Assembly: GCA_965267245.1 (NCBI GenBank)
Contig: OZ253939.1
Span: forward strand, 868,001-932,000
Length of the DNA stretch: 64,000 bases
Source: JANSWY01 sp965267245
GTDB taxonomy: Bacteria > Bacteroidota > Bacteroidia > Cytophagales > Cyclobacteriaceae
Direction: 5' to 3'
Numbering within the stretch: position 1 is the stretch's first letter; the number at the start of each line of letters is the position of its first letter. The notes below the pieces were generated by a model, which was not told the origin of the DNA, did no database searches, and saw nothing but the letters and a program-made list of their open reading frames with translations. Below, in pieces: positions 7,816 through 15,467 of this stretch. A program made the translations under genes and the position numbers.

Positions 7816-10689
7816 ATGGGGCATTCAGAGCGGGTGTCAGTTGATAAAACATTCTTAAAGGACATTGCACATGTGATTCTACAACTGTGTCATACAAAAG
7901 TGGCAGGTGTATGCATCTATGATGGTCAGCAATTCCAACTTGAATATGCTACCAGTAGCATAAAACTTTCCGCTTCGTTGGTAAAGCTTCTTGAAAAAGT
8001 TCAGCACAAAGGAAGTGTAGTTTTAATTAATTCCTCCGATACTGATTCTTCCAAACCATTCACATTTATTGGTGTACCTCTCATAAGAAGTGAAAAGGAC
8101 CTTCTGGGGGTCGTGTTTACATACGTCAATAAAGAAATTGGCATCACCAATGACCAAATAACCGCATTTGAAGCGCAGGGAAGAGTTGTCAGGGACCACT
8201 TTTTAGCCTTTTCTCACCTGGATGTCACACTTCAAAGATTAGAACACAACAAACACAGACTACATCATCAGGAAGAGCACCTGCAAGCAGTACTGGACAA
8301 TTCAGGAGATATGATATTTGAATTGGATGAATTGGGTAAGTTTCTATTGGTCAATCAGGTGTTGAGAGATTCATTGGGTTACTCAGAGGATGAATTAGCG
8401 GGTATGCATTATACTGATCTGGTAGCCAGGCACAAACAAAAAAAATTAACAAAATTCATTGAAGGCCATCTTGAAGAAGAGGGCACCAAAATATATGATG
8501 AGTTTCCATTGGTCAAGAAAGATGGGACTAAGCTTTGGGTTGGACTAAAATTATCAATTGACCGAGATGAAGGTGAGTTTCAGAAGTATGTTGTCGTTGC
8601 TCGTGACATATCCGCTCAAATGCAAATCACCGAAAAGCTCAATAAGTACCGGAATGGGCTGAAATTGATCAACACAATTGCATCAAACGTCAATTTTAGT
8701 TTAAAGGAACAATTATACATGGCCCTTGAAGTGGGGAGTTCATACCTGGGACTCGAAGTAGCACTGATTGGGCAAATTATAGATGATACCTATCATGTAA
8801 AATTCTCACAATTGGCCCATCCTGATTATGGTGTGAAGTTGGAGAATTCCTATCCGTTGAAGAATGTTTTCAGTGAAATCACTTTCAATCAGGATGATGT
8901 GGTTTCATTGTCACATGTAAAGGAATCAGAATATGGAGAGCACCCATGCTATATAGCTCTAGGGATGGAAACCTATATTGGAACTCCATACTACATTAAG
9001 GGGAAGAAAGAAGGTACCGTAAGCTTCTTTTCACTGACACCTCGGTCAAGACCATTTGATGATAATGAAATAGACTTTATCAAGATATTTGCTCGTTGGA
9101 TTGGGTTTATCCTGGAGCGTGAAAGACATCAAAGTTCACTGTTGTCTGAGCAAGGGATGCTTCGGGCATTTGCCTCCTTCTCTCCTGCTGCTATAGCAAT
9201 GTTTAACAAAGACATGGAATATGTTGCGGCCACAGAGAAATGGCTGGTAGAGAATAACCTGAAATTTGATGAGGTCATCGGTAAGAATCACTATGAGGTT
9301 GTTGCAGACATCAAGGAAGAATGGAAAGAAAATTATGCAAGAGCTCTCAAAGGTGAAGTGATTAGCTGTGATGAGGACTCCTACATTGACAAGAATGGCA
9401 AAGAAGTCTGGCTTACATGGGAAGTAAGGCCCTGGTACACTGAAGCACACGAGATTGGGGGAATTATTCTATTTACACAAAACATCACTGTTCAGAAGCA
9501 ACAGGAAGCAGATCTAATCCATGCCAAAGAAGCAGCAGAAGCAGCATCAAAAGCAAAAGATCAATTCCTCTCTACGATGAGCCATGAGATCAGAACTCCA
9601 TTGAATGCAGTGATCGGGGCAGGTCATTTGTTACTGCAGGAAGATCCACGTGAAGATCAGGTAGAAAACCTTACACTTTTGAAGAACAGTGGAGAGCACC
9701 TGTTGTCCCTTGTGAATGACATTCTGGATTTCAATAAGATTGAAGAAGGTAAACTCACTATTGAAGAAACAGCTTTTGAATTTCCTAAACTCATAAGTTC
9801 TATTCAGCATTCTATGCGGCAGGGAGCCAATGAAAAGAATATTCAGTTTGAATTTGGGGTCGATGAGGCTATTCCAAAAATTTTAAAGGGTGATCCCACC
9901 AGAATCAATCAGATCCTGATCAATCTTGTGAGCAATGCCATAAAGTTTACTGAAAAGGGAACTGTAGGACTACATGTAAAATTAGCATCTCAGGAAAAAG
10001 ACAAGGTCAGGGTATACTTTGAGGTAACTGATAGTGGCATTGGCATCACCCAGGAGAAGCTTCAGTCCATTTTTGACAGGTTTACCCAGGCAGATGAAGA
10101 CACTACAAGAAAGTATGGAGGTAGTGGACTGGGACTTACCATCACTAAAAAACTCCTGGAAATGATGGGTTCTGAGATTCAGGTAGACAGTATCCCGGGA
10201 GAAGGATCAAGGTTTCATTTTGAGTTAGAATTATTGGTAAGTGAAGAATCAAAAGTGAAGCATGACAAATTGGTTCCTCAAGAAAATGGCAGGTCCGATA
10301 CACAAAAGAGAATTCTCCTGGTTGATGACCATGAGATCAATCGTATCATGGCTTCCAAATTCCTCGCTAAGTGGGGACTCATTGTAGATTGTGCCATAAA
10401 TGGTAAGGAGTGTCTTGATATGGTGGAAGGCCAATCTTATGACCTGATTTTGATGGATTTGCAAATGCCGGAGATGGATGGTTTTGAGGCAACAAATCAT
10501 ATCAGGGCCAGAAAGGAAAAGTATTTTAAAGATCTACCTATCATTGCCTTAACCGCCTCAGCTTTAGTAGAAACGAGGGAAGAAGTGAAGCGAGTGGGTA
10601 TGAACGATTATGTCACCAAACCTTTTAACCCTAAAGTATTCAAAAACAAGCTGGCTATCCATCTGAATGACCCTTCATTGTCTGAATAG
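7816..10689 (+). CDS. hybrid sensor histidine kinase (GAF-PAS-GAF-PAS-HisKA-HATPase-REC)
   Basis: A 957-residue soluble hybrid kinase with no clear transmembrane segment. An N-terminal GAF-like region (about 1-125) precedes PAS (about 140-265), a second GAF-like region (about 275-435) and PAS/PAC (about 445-560). HisKA follows with phosphoacceptor His590 in STMSHEIRTPLNAV. HATPase_c has NLVSNAIKFT, DSGIGI and GGSGLGLTI. The C-terminal receiver (about 830-950) has VDDHEINR, Asp881 in LILMDLQMPEMDG, and Lys in YVTKPFNP. No separate HPt or output gene is adjacent, so phosphotransfer must go to a partner elsewhere. It is monocistronic in appearance, 104 bp after the antiporter gene. Confidence 0.92.
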   Translation: MGHSERVSVDKTFLKDIAHVILQLCHTKVAGVCIYDGQQFQLEYATSSIKLSASLVKLLEKVQHKGSVVLINSSDTDSSKPFTFIGVPLIRSEKDLLGVVFTYVNKEIGITNDQITAFEAQGRVVRDHFLAFSHLDVTLQRLEHNKHRLHHQEEHLQAVLDNSGDMIFELDELGKFLLVNQVLRDSLGYSEDELAGMHYTDLVARHKQKKLTKFIEGHLEEEGTKIYDEFPLVKKDGTKLWVGLKLSIDRDEGEFQKYVVVARDISAQMQITEKLNKYRNGLKLINTIASNVNFSLKEQLYMALEVGSSYLGLEVALIGQIIDDTYHVKFSQLAHPDYGVKLENSYPLKNVFSEITFNQDDVVSLSHVKESEYGEHPCYIALGMETYIGTPYYIKGKKEGTVSFFSLTPRSRPFDDNEIDFIKIFARWIGFILERERHQSSLLSEQGMLRAFASFSPAAIAMFNKDMEYVAATEKWLVENNLKFDEVIGKNHYEVVADIKEEWKENYARALKGEVISCDEDSYIDKNGKEVWLTWEVRPWYTEAHEIGGIILFTQNITVQKQQEADLIHAKEAAEAASKAKDQFLSTMSHEIRTPLNAVIGAGHLLLQEDPREDQVENLTLLKNSGEHLLSLVNDILDFNKIEEGKLTIEETAFEFPKLISSIQHSMRQGANEKNIQFEFGVDEAIPKILKGDPTRINQILINLVSNAIKFTEKGTVGLHVKLASQEKDKVRVYFEVTDSGIGITQEKLQSIFDRFTQADEDTTRKYGGSGLGLTITKKLLEMMGSEIQVDSIPGEGSRFHFELELLVSEESKVKHDKLVPQENGRSDTQKRILLVDDHEINRIMASKFLAKWGLIVDCAINGKECLDMVEGQSYDLILMDLQMPEMDGFEATNHIRARKEKYFKDLPIIALTASALVETREEVKRVGMNDYVTKPFNPKVFKNKLAIHLNDPSLSE

Positions 10690-10784
10690 ATTGCTCTATT
10701 TCAAATTAAGTTTTTTTCATTTTATTCAGTATCTTCATAAGAAAGGAATTGATTTCTTTTATTGCCAACTAAACCCCTATTCCT

Positions 10785-10952
10785 ATGAATAACATTGTAT
10801 ACATAATAGCCTTGATATGTGCTGTTTGGGTAATTTATGACGTTTGGGTAAACCAAAAGATGACTACTGGCTCAAAAGCCATTTGGACAATTTTTGCTCT
10901 ATTCTTCAGTATTATTACTGCTATCGTTTACTACTTGACCAAAAAACGTTAA
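10785..10952 (+). CDS. 55-residue PLDc_N-like membrane protein
   Basis: A short gene easily missed by length cut-offs. The product starts MNNIVYIIALICAVWV and ends YYLTKKR. Two hydrophobic helices (about 4-19 and 33-50) are joined by IYDVWVNQKMTTGSKAIW. This layout, with a Asp-Val-Trp turn followed by T-x-SK-x-IW and a final IVYYL, is that of the PLDc_N domain (the N-terminal membrane hairpin of cardiolipin synthases), which often occurs alone in Bacteroidota. The ATG at 10785 follows a spacer of 95 bp after the hybrid kinase. Function of stand-alone PLDc_N proteins is not established. Located in the inner membrane. Confidence 0.7.
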   Translation: MNNIVYIIALICAVWVIYDVWVNQKMTTGSKAIWTIFALFFSIITAIVYYLTKKR

Positions 10953-10994
10953 CAGCCCAAATTTCTTTAGGGAGCAAATAAGGTCTTATCAAAA

Positions 10995-11025
10995 ATGTAC
11001 TGTTTTGGTAAAAAAGTCAGTACAT
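10995..11025. promoter_or_regulatory. 8-bp inverted repeat overlapping the AraC-type start codon
   Basis: ATGTACTG (10995-11002) and CAGTACAT (11018-11025) are exact inverted copies separated by 15 bp. The right arm includes the first two bases of the ATG at 11024. It could be an operator for autoregulation or an mRNA hairpin that hides the start; the sequence alone does not decide. Confidence 0.3.
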
Positions 11026-12139
11026 GATAGAGCTTCATTGGATAGACATTATTCTGATTCCCGGGATTTTCCAGGGCGTTTTTTTAGCACTCATATTTCT
11101 AAGTAAACGGGAATCATTTCAGGATAAGAACATGGCACTTTCAGCCATTATTTCCTTATCAGTATTGATGCTATTAGGCCGTTTACTTTGGGCAAGGTAT
11201 CCAGAGAATTGGCCGTATCTGCCAGCACTCATCCCAGATACTATCATATTCCTTTTTGGTCCTTATACCTTATTGTATATCCGAAGGTTGCTACTTAATG
11301 ACAAGGGAAAACTGCACTTTGCTCACTTTTTACCTGCAATTATTCACTTGTCATGTGTAGCGATTTTGATGCTACTTCCCCGAGATTTCTATTTGACACT
11401 TTGGAAAAATGGTTTTATGAAGTGGTACCTTTTCACTATTGAAGGCTCTGCTGTCCTATTGAACCTGATGTACGTGCTATGGGTACATAGAATTACAAAA
11501 GAGCATGATCTAGAATCCAAACAAAAGAAATACCTGCTTAGATTCCTTCTGTTCTTATCAGCATGTTATGTAACCTGGCTCCTGAGTTTTTTGAATACCT
11601 ATACTTTTGGTATTGAGATTTGGTTTTTAAGCTATGATGCAGTTTGGGTGACTATTCCCTTGTTCATATATTTTATTGGGTATACAGCCTTAAAGAACTC
11701 ATCAATTCATATGCAATCATACACAAAGGATAAGCCCAGGAAAGCGATGAGATTATCCCAGGAAGAAACGGATTCTCTTAAAAAGAAATTACATGAAGTT
11801 TTAGAGGAAAAATGCATTTACCTGAATGCAGATTTGACTTTAGTGGAACTGTCAAAGTATTTAGACACCTCTCCAAATAACGCTTCATGGTTACTGAATG
11901 AGGTTTACGAAAAAACATTTTATGACTTCATAAATAGCTGGCGACTTAAAGCTTTTCTAAAGAAAATTGAGTCAAACGAACACCAAAACAAAACCCTTTT
12001 TTCTTTGGCACTTGAGGTAGGATTTAAATCAAAGTCTACATTCAATAAGGTATTTAAGCAGGAGCTCAATAGTACTCCCAGCACATACATCAACAGTCAG
12101 GAATATGTTGCTTCTCCAATGATGACATTGACCACCTAA
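11024..12139 (+). CDS. AraC-family regulator with membrane sensor domain
   Basis: A 371-residue protein. The N-terminal 225 residues hold about seven hydrophobic helices (for example IDIILIPGIFQGVFLALIFL and LLGRLL). The C-terminal part (about 260-360) is an AraC/XylS HTH: a first helix-turn-helix around LTLVELSKYLDTSPNNASWLLN and a second around KTLFSLALEVGFKSKSTFNKVFKQ, then STPSTYI. This 7-TM plus AraC layout is frequent in Bacteroidota, where the membrane half is thought to sense an unknown signal and the HTH acts at the membrane surface. The ATG at 11024 sits in an inverted repeat. It precedes the NHL lipoprotein gene, a possible target. Confidence 0.85.
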   Translation: MIELHWIDIILIPGIFQGVFLALIFLSKRESFQDKNMALSAIISLSVLMLLGRLLWARYPENWPYLPALIPDTIIFLFGPYTLLYIRRLLLNDKGKLHFAHFLPAIIHLSCVAILMLLPRDFYLTLWKNGFMKWYLFTIEGSAVLLNLMYVLWVHRITKEHDLESKQKKYLLRFLLFLSACYVTWLLSFLNTYTFGIEIWFLSYDAVWVTIPLFIYFIGYTALKNSSIHMQSYTKDKPRKAMRLSQEETDSLKKKLHEVLEEKCIYLNADLTLVELSKYLDTSPNNASWLLNEVYEKTFYDFINSWRLKAFLKKIESNEHQNKTLFSLALEVGFKSKSTFNKVFKQELNSTPSTYINSQEYVASPMMTLTT

Positions 12140-12235
12140 ATTTTCTTAATAAAAGGTTCGGCTGTACCCAAACGGTCGATTTAGATCGCCTGAAAGCTGA
12201 TTATTGCGTCATTGACAATTTTAAACTTATTAGAA

Positions 12236-13609
12236 ATGACGAATTCAATAATTATCCAAACCATCAAGTTTTGGCTGCTGATTGCGATCTTATCCTTCAG
12301 TGTTATGGCATGCGAAGGAGATGATACACCTGAACCAGATGATGAAACACCAGATAATACTGATACCACAAGCACTGAAGAACCGCAAGTTGAGGAATTA
12401 GATAGCACTGATTTTCAGGTTAGAACCGTTGAGGTTTTTGACATCTCTGAAAATGGAAATGCCAGCGATATCCAAATTAACTTCAGATCTGCCAGATTAG
12501 CAGATTCAGTTGCTACTTACAAAGTGGTTATTAGCTCAGAAGATGAAACAATTTCCGGGGTTTACTCGAAATTGAGTAGCGTAAGCGATGATCAGGTTTT
12601 AAGCATTACTGAAGAAGAGTCAAAGTATTCCGTAACCTTGAACGAAGGCCAGTTGGATTTAGAATCACAAGCGGTTACCAATGAAAAAAGTTATGTGCTT
12701 TGGGTGATTACTGAAGGCAGTTTCAACGGTGATGAAATCCAAATTGTAACTGGCCCATCTCAAGTTGTTGAGTTGTTGGAACGTCCTACAGTTACTACTC
12801 TGGTAGATGGCATTGACTCAAATGATCAGGTTGCCATAGATGCGGAAGGAAATATATATACCACAGAATTTGGACAATGGACTTCCGGCGGTGGATTGGG
12901 CACCAAACTACTTAAAGTGACACCTGATGGAACTGTATCAGAGTTTGCAACAGATCTTAGCGGGCCATTAGGGACAATAGTGGGTCCCGACGGAGATATC
13001 TATTTGATTGATGGAAACAACGGTAGTTCTGGAAAGCTGGTAAAGATTACAACAGCAGGAGAAAAAACAGAAATCGCTGAAATTGAGGGATGGCCAGCAA
13101 GTATGGCAATTGATGATGAAGGAAACGCCTATGTTTCTAATTATTACCTAAATCGTGTTAATAAAGTAACACCCTCCGGTGAAGTAACTGTTTTTGCTGA
13201 AAATGATGGACTAACAGGTTGTGTGGGAATTGTTTGGGATGATAGTGGCAACTTATTGCTGGGAAATTACAATGACGGAAATTTATTTTCTATTAATATG
13301 GCTGGAGAAGTGAGCCACATAGCCACAATCGATGGAGTTGTGGCGAATTTTGGTGTTGGCTACATTGCCTATTTTGAAAATCATATCTATGCTACTGGCA
13401 TTGGAAATCATGTTATTTATAAAGTGAATCTTGATAATGGTGATGCAATGGTTTACGCTGGATCGGGTGCACAAGTACAAAAAGACGGACCGGCTCACTT
13501 AGCTTCGTTTGTTAATCCAAATGGAATTGCGATAGACTCTGTCGGCAGAGTTCTTTACGTACAGGACTGGGGTCAGCAAGCATTGAGAAAAATCACAATT
13601 CTAGATTGA
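12236..13609 (+). CDS. NHL/SMP-30-like beta-propeller lipoprotein
   Basis: A 457-residue lipoprotein. The frame opens at a TTG at 12212, but the ATG at 12236 gives a normal lipoprotein signal peptide ending in the lipobox SVMAC. An acidic Thr/Asp/Pro linker (about 25-50) leads to a domain of about 120 residues of unknown fold, then to an NHL-type propeller from about residue 180 with repeated 'GP.G.iYlid..N..v.Kit' strands. The closing strand IAIDSVGRVLYVQDWG is typical. It is probably anchored in the outer membrane facing outwards; NHL propellers usually bind ligands. It is convergent with the P450 gene, with a shared hairpin terminator between. Confidence 0.75.
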   Translation: MTNSIIIQTIKFWLLIAILSFSVMACEGDDTPEPDDETPDNTDTTSTEEPQVEELDSTDFQVRTVEVFDISENGNASDIQINFRSARLADSVATYKVVISSEDETISGVYSKLSSVSDDQVLSITEEESKYSVTLNEGQLDLESQAVTNEKSYVLWVITEGSFNGDEIQIVTGPSQVVELLERPTVTTLVDGIDSNDQVAIDAEGNIYTTEFGQWTSGGGLGTKLLKVTPDGTVSEFATDLSGPLGTIVGPDGDIYLIDGNNGSSGKLVKITTAGEKTEIAEIEGWPASMAIDDEGNAYVSNYYLNRVNKVTPSGEVTVFAENDGLTGCVGIVWDDSGNLLLGNYNDGNLFSINMAGEVSHIATIDGVVANFGVGYIAYFENHIYATGIGNHVIYKVNLDNGDAMVYAGSGAQVQKDGPAHLASFVNPNGIAIDSVGRVLYVQDWGQQALRKITILD

Positions 13610-13620
13610 TAGAAATTCTT

Positions 13621-13654
13621 AAAGGGTGGGTTAACAAACTCACCCTACCCTTTT
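13621..13654. terminator. bidirectional hairpin terminator
   Basis: AAAGGGTGGGTT pairs with CACCCTACCCTTTT (one bulged base) around a short loop. A-rich and T-rich flanks are present on both sides, so it can serve the plus-strand propeller gene and the minus-strand P450 gene. The P450 stop codon (13645-13647) lies inside the right arm. Confidence 0.65.
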
Positions 13655-14967
13655 CTTGCTATTAGTTCAACCATTACTGGATCTTTTGGCCTTAAAGTCA
13701 ACAATGGGTTAAATGGTATTTCCTTGGGAGATTTAGGAATGATTTTGAACGCTTTCACAAACTGAATCAAAAGAATCATGATCTCATAAAGGGCAAAATT
13801 ATTTCCAATGCAAAACCTACCTCCCCCACCAAACGGAAGGTACTGTAGCTTGTGATCAATTGGATTATTTCCTGATGAAAAACGTTTCGGATCAAATTCA
13901 TTCGGGTTATTCCAGTATTTGGGATTATGGTGAAGTAAGTAAATGTTCAGCATTAATTGCTTACCTATAGGAATATCACACCCCCCTACCTCATCTTCTT
14001 TAATGGATCTTCTAACGATATTCCATATGGGCGGGTAATGACGCAATGATTCTTTTATAACCTGCTGGGTGTAATCCAAAGAACGGAAATTCATAAAATC
14101 AATATCATCGATATCATTTATGCCAGCTATTTCATCATATAACTTCTGCTGAACTTCCGGATAATGTGCTAAAAGATGTAATGTCCAGGTCATTGCGATA
14201 GCCGATGTTTCATGTCCTGCAACTAGAAATGTCAATAATTGATTCCTGATGTCAATAAAACCCTCGTCTGGATTGTAAAAAGTCATTAGGACATCCAGTA
14301 AATCGTCTACTTTTTCTGTGTAGAGCTTTCTATCATCCACACAGACCTGAATAATATCATTCGCTTCCTTCATCATTTGATGGTACTTTCTATTGGTACT
14401 TGTAGGCACCCATACAGGCCATTTGAAAGGAGAACGAATTCGATTGACTATGAAATCCTGCCCAAAAACAATATGCTCACTCATTTTAGTCACCATTTCA
14501 GCATCCTGGTATTTTATGAGCGTATTGAGTAAAACAGTCATGGTCAAGCCGCTCATCTCGGTATCTAACTGCAGCGTGATATCCTTTTCAAGCTTATTGA
14601 TATAGTCTTTTCCTGTTTCCCAGATGGATGGTAACAACTTCCGCAATTCCGTTTTATGAAAAGAAGGCTGCAAAGCCTTTCGTTGCTCATGCCAGGTGTC
14701 ACCCTCTGCTGTAAGCAACCCATTACCCAATACATGAGCAATCTCCTTATACCCCCTGCTTTTGCGGTAATAGTCCTTTTCATGGTTGAATACTGTTGCA
14801 AATTGATTGGGGTCATTCAAAATCACAAAATCTCCCATCGGAAGGTTAAGGTCTACTGGAGTTCCAAATTTTTCTGTGGCCTCAATCATGTATTTTAACG
14901 GATCTTTCTGAAAAGTTTTGAGGTTTTTGAATTTGCTGTGCTGGGGGAATGCCTTTGGAAGAATCAT
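13645..14967 (-). CDS. cytochrome P450
   Basis: A 440-residue haem monooxygenase of usual length for a soluble bacterial P450. All hallmark motifs are present: I-helix AGHETSA (oxygen-activation groove), K-helix ESLR (ExxR), and the Cys-loop FGGGGRFCIGN with haem-ligand Cys386. The N-terminus has no membrane anchor, so it should be cytosolic. The sequence type (PPIWNIVRRS, VGGCDIPIGKQ) resembles the fatty-acid/CYP102- or CYP4-like branch more than camphor-type P450s, but substrate is unknown. No ferredoxin or reductase gene is adjacent, so it depends on redox partners encoded elsewhere. The ATG at 14967 diverges from padR at 15113. Confidence 0.93.
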   Translation of the reverse strand: MILPKAFPQHSKFKNLKTFQKDPLKYMIEATEKFGTPVDLNLPMGDFVILNDPNQFATVFNHEKDYYRKSRGYKEIAHVLGNGLLTAEGDTWHEQRKALQPSFHKTELRKLLPSIWETGKDYINKLEKDITLQLDTEMSGLTMTVLLNTLIKYQDAEMVTKMSEHIVFGQDFIVNRIRSPFKWPVWVPTSTNRKYHQMMKEANDIIQVCVDDRKLYTEKVDDLLDVLMTFYNPDEGFIDIRNQLLTFLVAGHETSAIAMTWTLHLLAHYPEVQQKLYDEIAGINDIDDIDFMNFRSLDYTQQVIKESLRHYPPIWNIVRRSIKEDEVGGCDIPIGKQLMLNIYLLHHNPKYWNNPNEFDPKRFSSGNNPIDHKLQYLPFGGGGRFCIGNNFALYEIMILLIQFVKAFKIIPKSPKEIPFNPLLTLRPKDPVMVELIARKG

Positions 14968-15051
14968 ATGTCAAAATTAGTCTGGATATCCCTCAATATT
15001 GATCATTTATCATGGATTTTTTGAGCAATACACGATATTTTACACATTAAG

Positions 15052-15098
15052 TCTTCAAATAAGAAACATATTCATTATTATTACGTCTTCATTTAAGA
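15052..15098. promoter_or_regulatory. pair of TCTT-N5-AAGA dyads, probable PadR operators
   Basis: Two near-identical 13-bp dyads, 15052-15064 and 15086-15098, lie 34 bp apart centre to centre, 15 bp before the padR ATG. In their 15-bp context (GTCTTCAAATAAGAA and GTCTTCATTTAAGAA) they differ at two central positions only. The arrangement (arms plus 5-bp spacer, paired) parallels that at 40494-40551 before another padR, supporting autoregulation. Confidence 0.55.
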
Positions 15099-15112
15099 AT
15101 AATATACTTTAC

Positions 15113-15433
15113 ATGAAAGGAACAAACATTGGCGAGTTTCAGGAGGTAGTAATGCTCTGTATCCTAGTCCTGGAAAAAAATGCATACGGGGTAAGCATCC
15201 AGGAGGAGATCAATAAACGAATGAGCAGGTCCATCAGTCGGGGAGCACTTCACACCGCCCTTACCCGTTTAGAGGAAAAGGGATATATACAGTCAGATTA
15301 CGGAGAACCTACTGCTGAAAGAGGCGGAAGGCGAAAACGTTATTATGAGGTAACCAATAAAGGCATGGCCACCTTACAGGAAATAAAGAATATCCGTCAG
15401 GAAATGTGGCAGGTAATTCCATCACTTTCATAA
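15113..15433 (+). CDS. PadR-family transcriptional regulator
   Basis: A 106-residue winged-helix regulator. The frame extends upstream to a TTG at 14999, but MKGTNIGEFQE at 15113 matches the usual PadR start and leaves the operator-like dyads outside the gene. Typical segments are IGEFQEVVMLCILVL, NAYGVSIQEEI, SRGALHTALTRLEEKGYI and the wing ERGGRRKRYYEVTNKG. PadR proteins of this type repress transport genes and are released by small molecules or dedicated signals. The permease gene starts 34 bp downstream and is presumably the regulated partner. Confidence 0.88.
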   Translation: MKGTNIGEFQEVVMLCILVLEKNAYGVSIQEEINKRMSRSISRGALHTALTRLEEKGYIQSDYGEPTAERGGRRKRYYEVTNKGMATLQEIKNIRQEMWQVIPSLS

Positions 15434-15467
15434 ACTCATCAAAGGCAAAAACTCAATACTCAAACAA

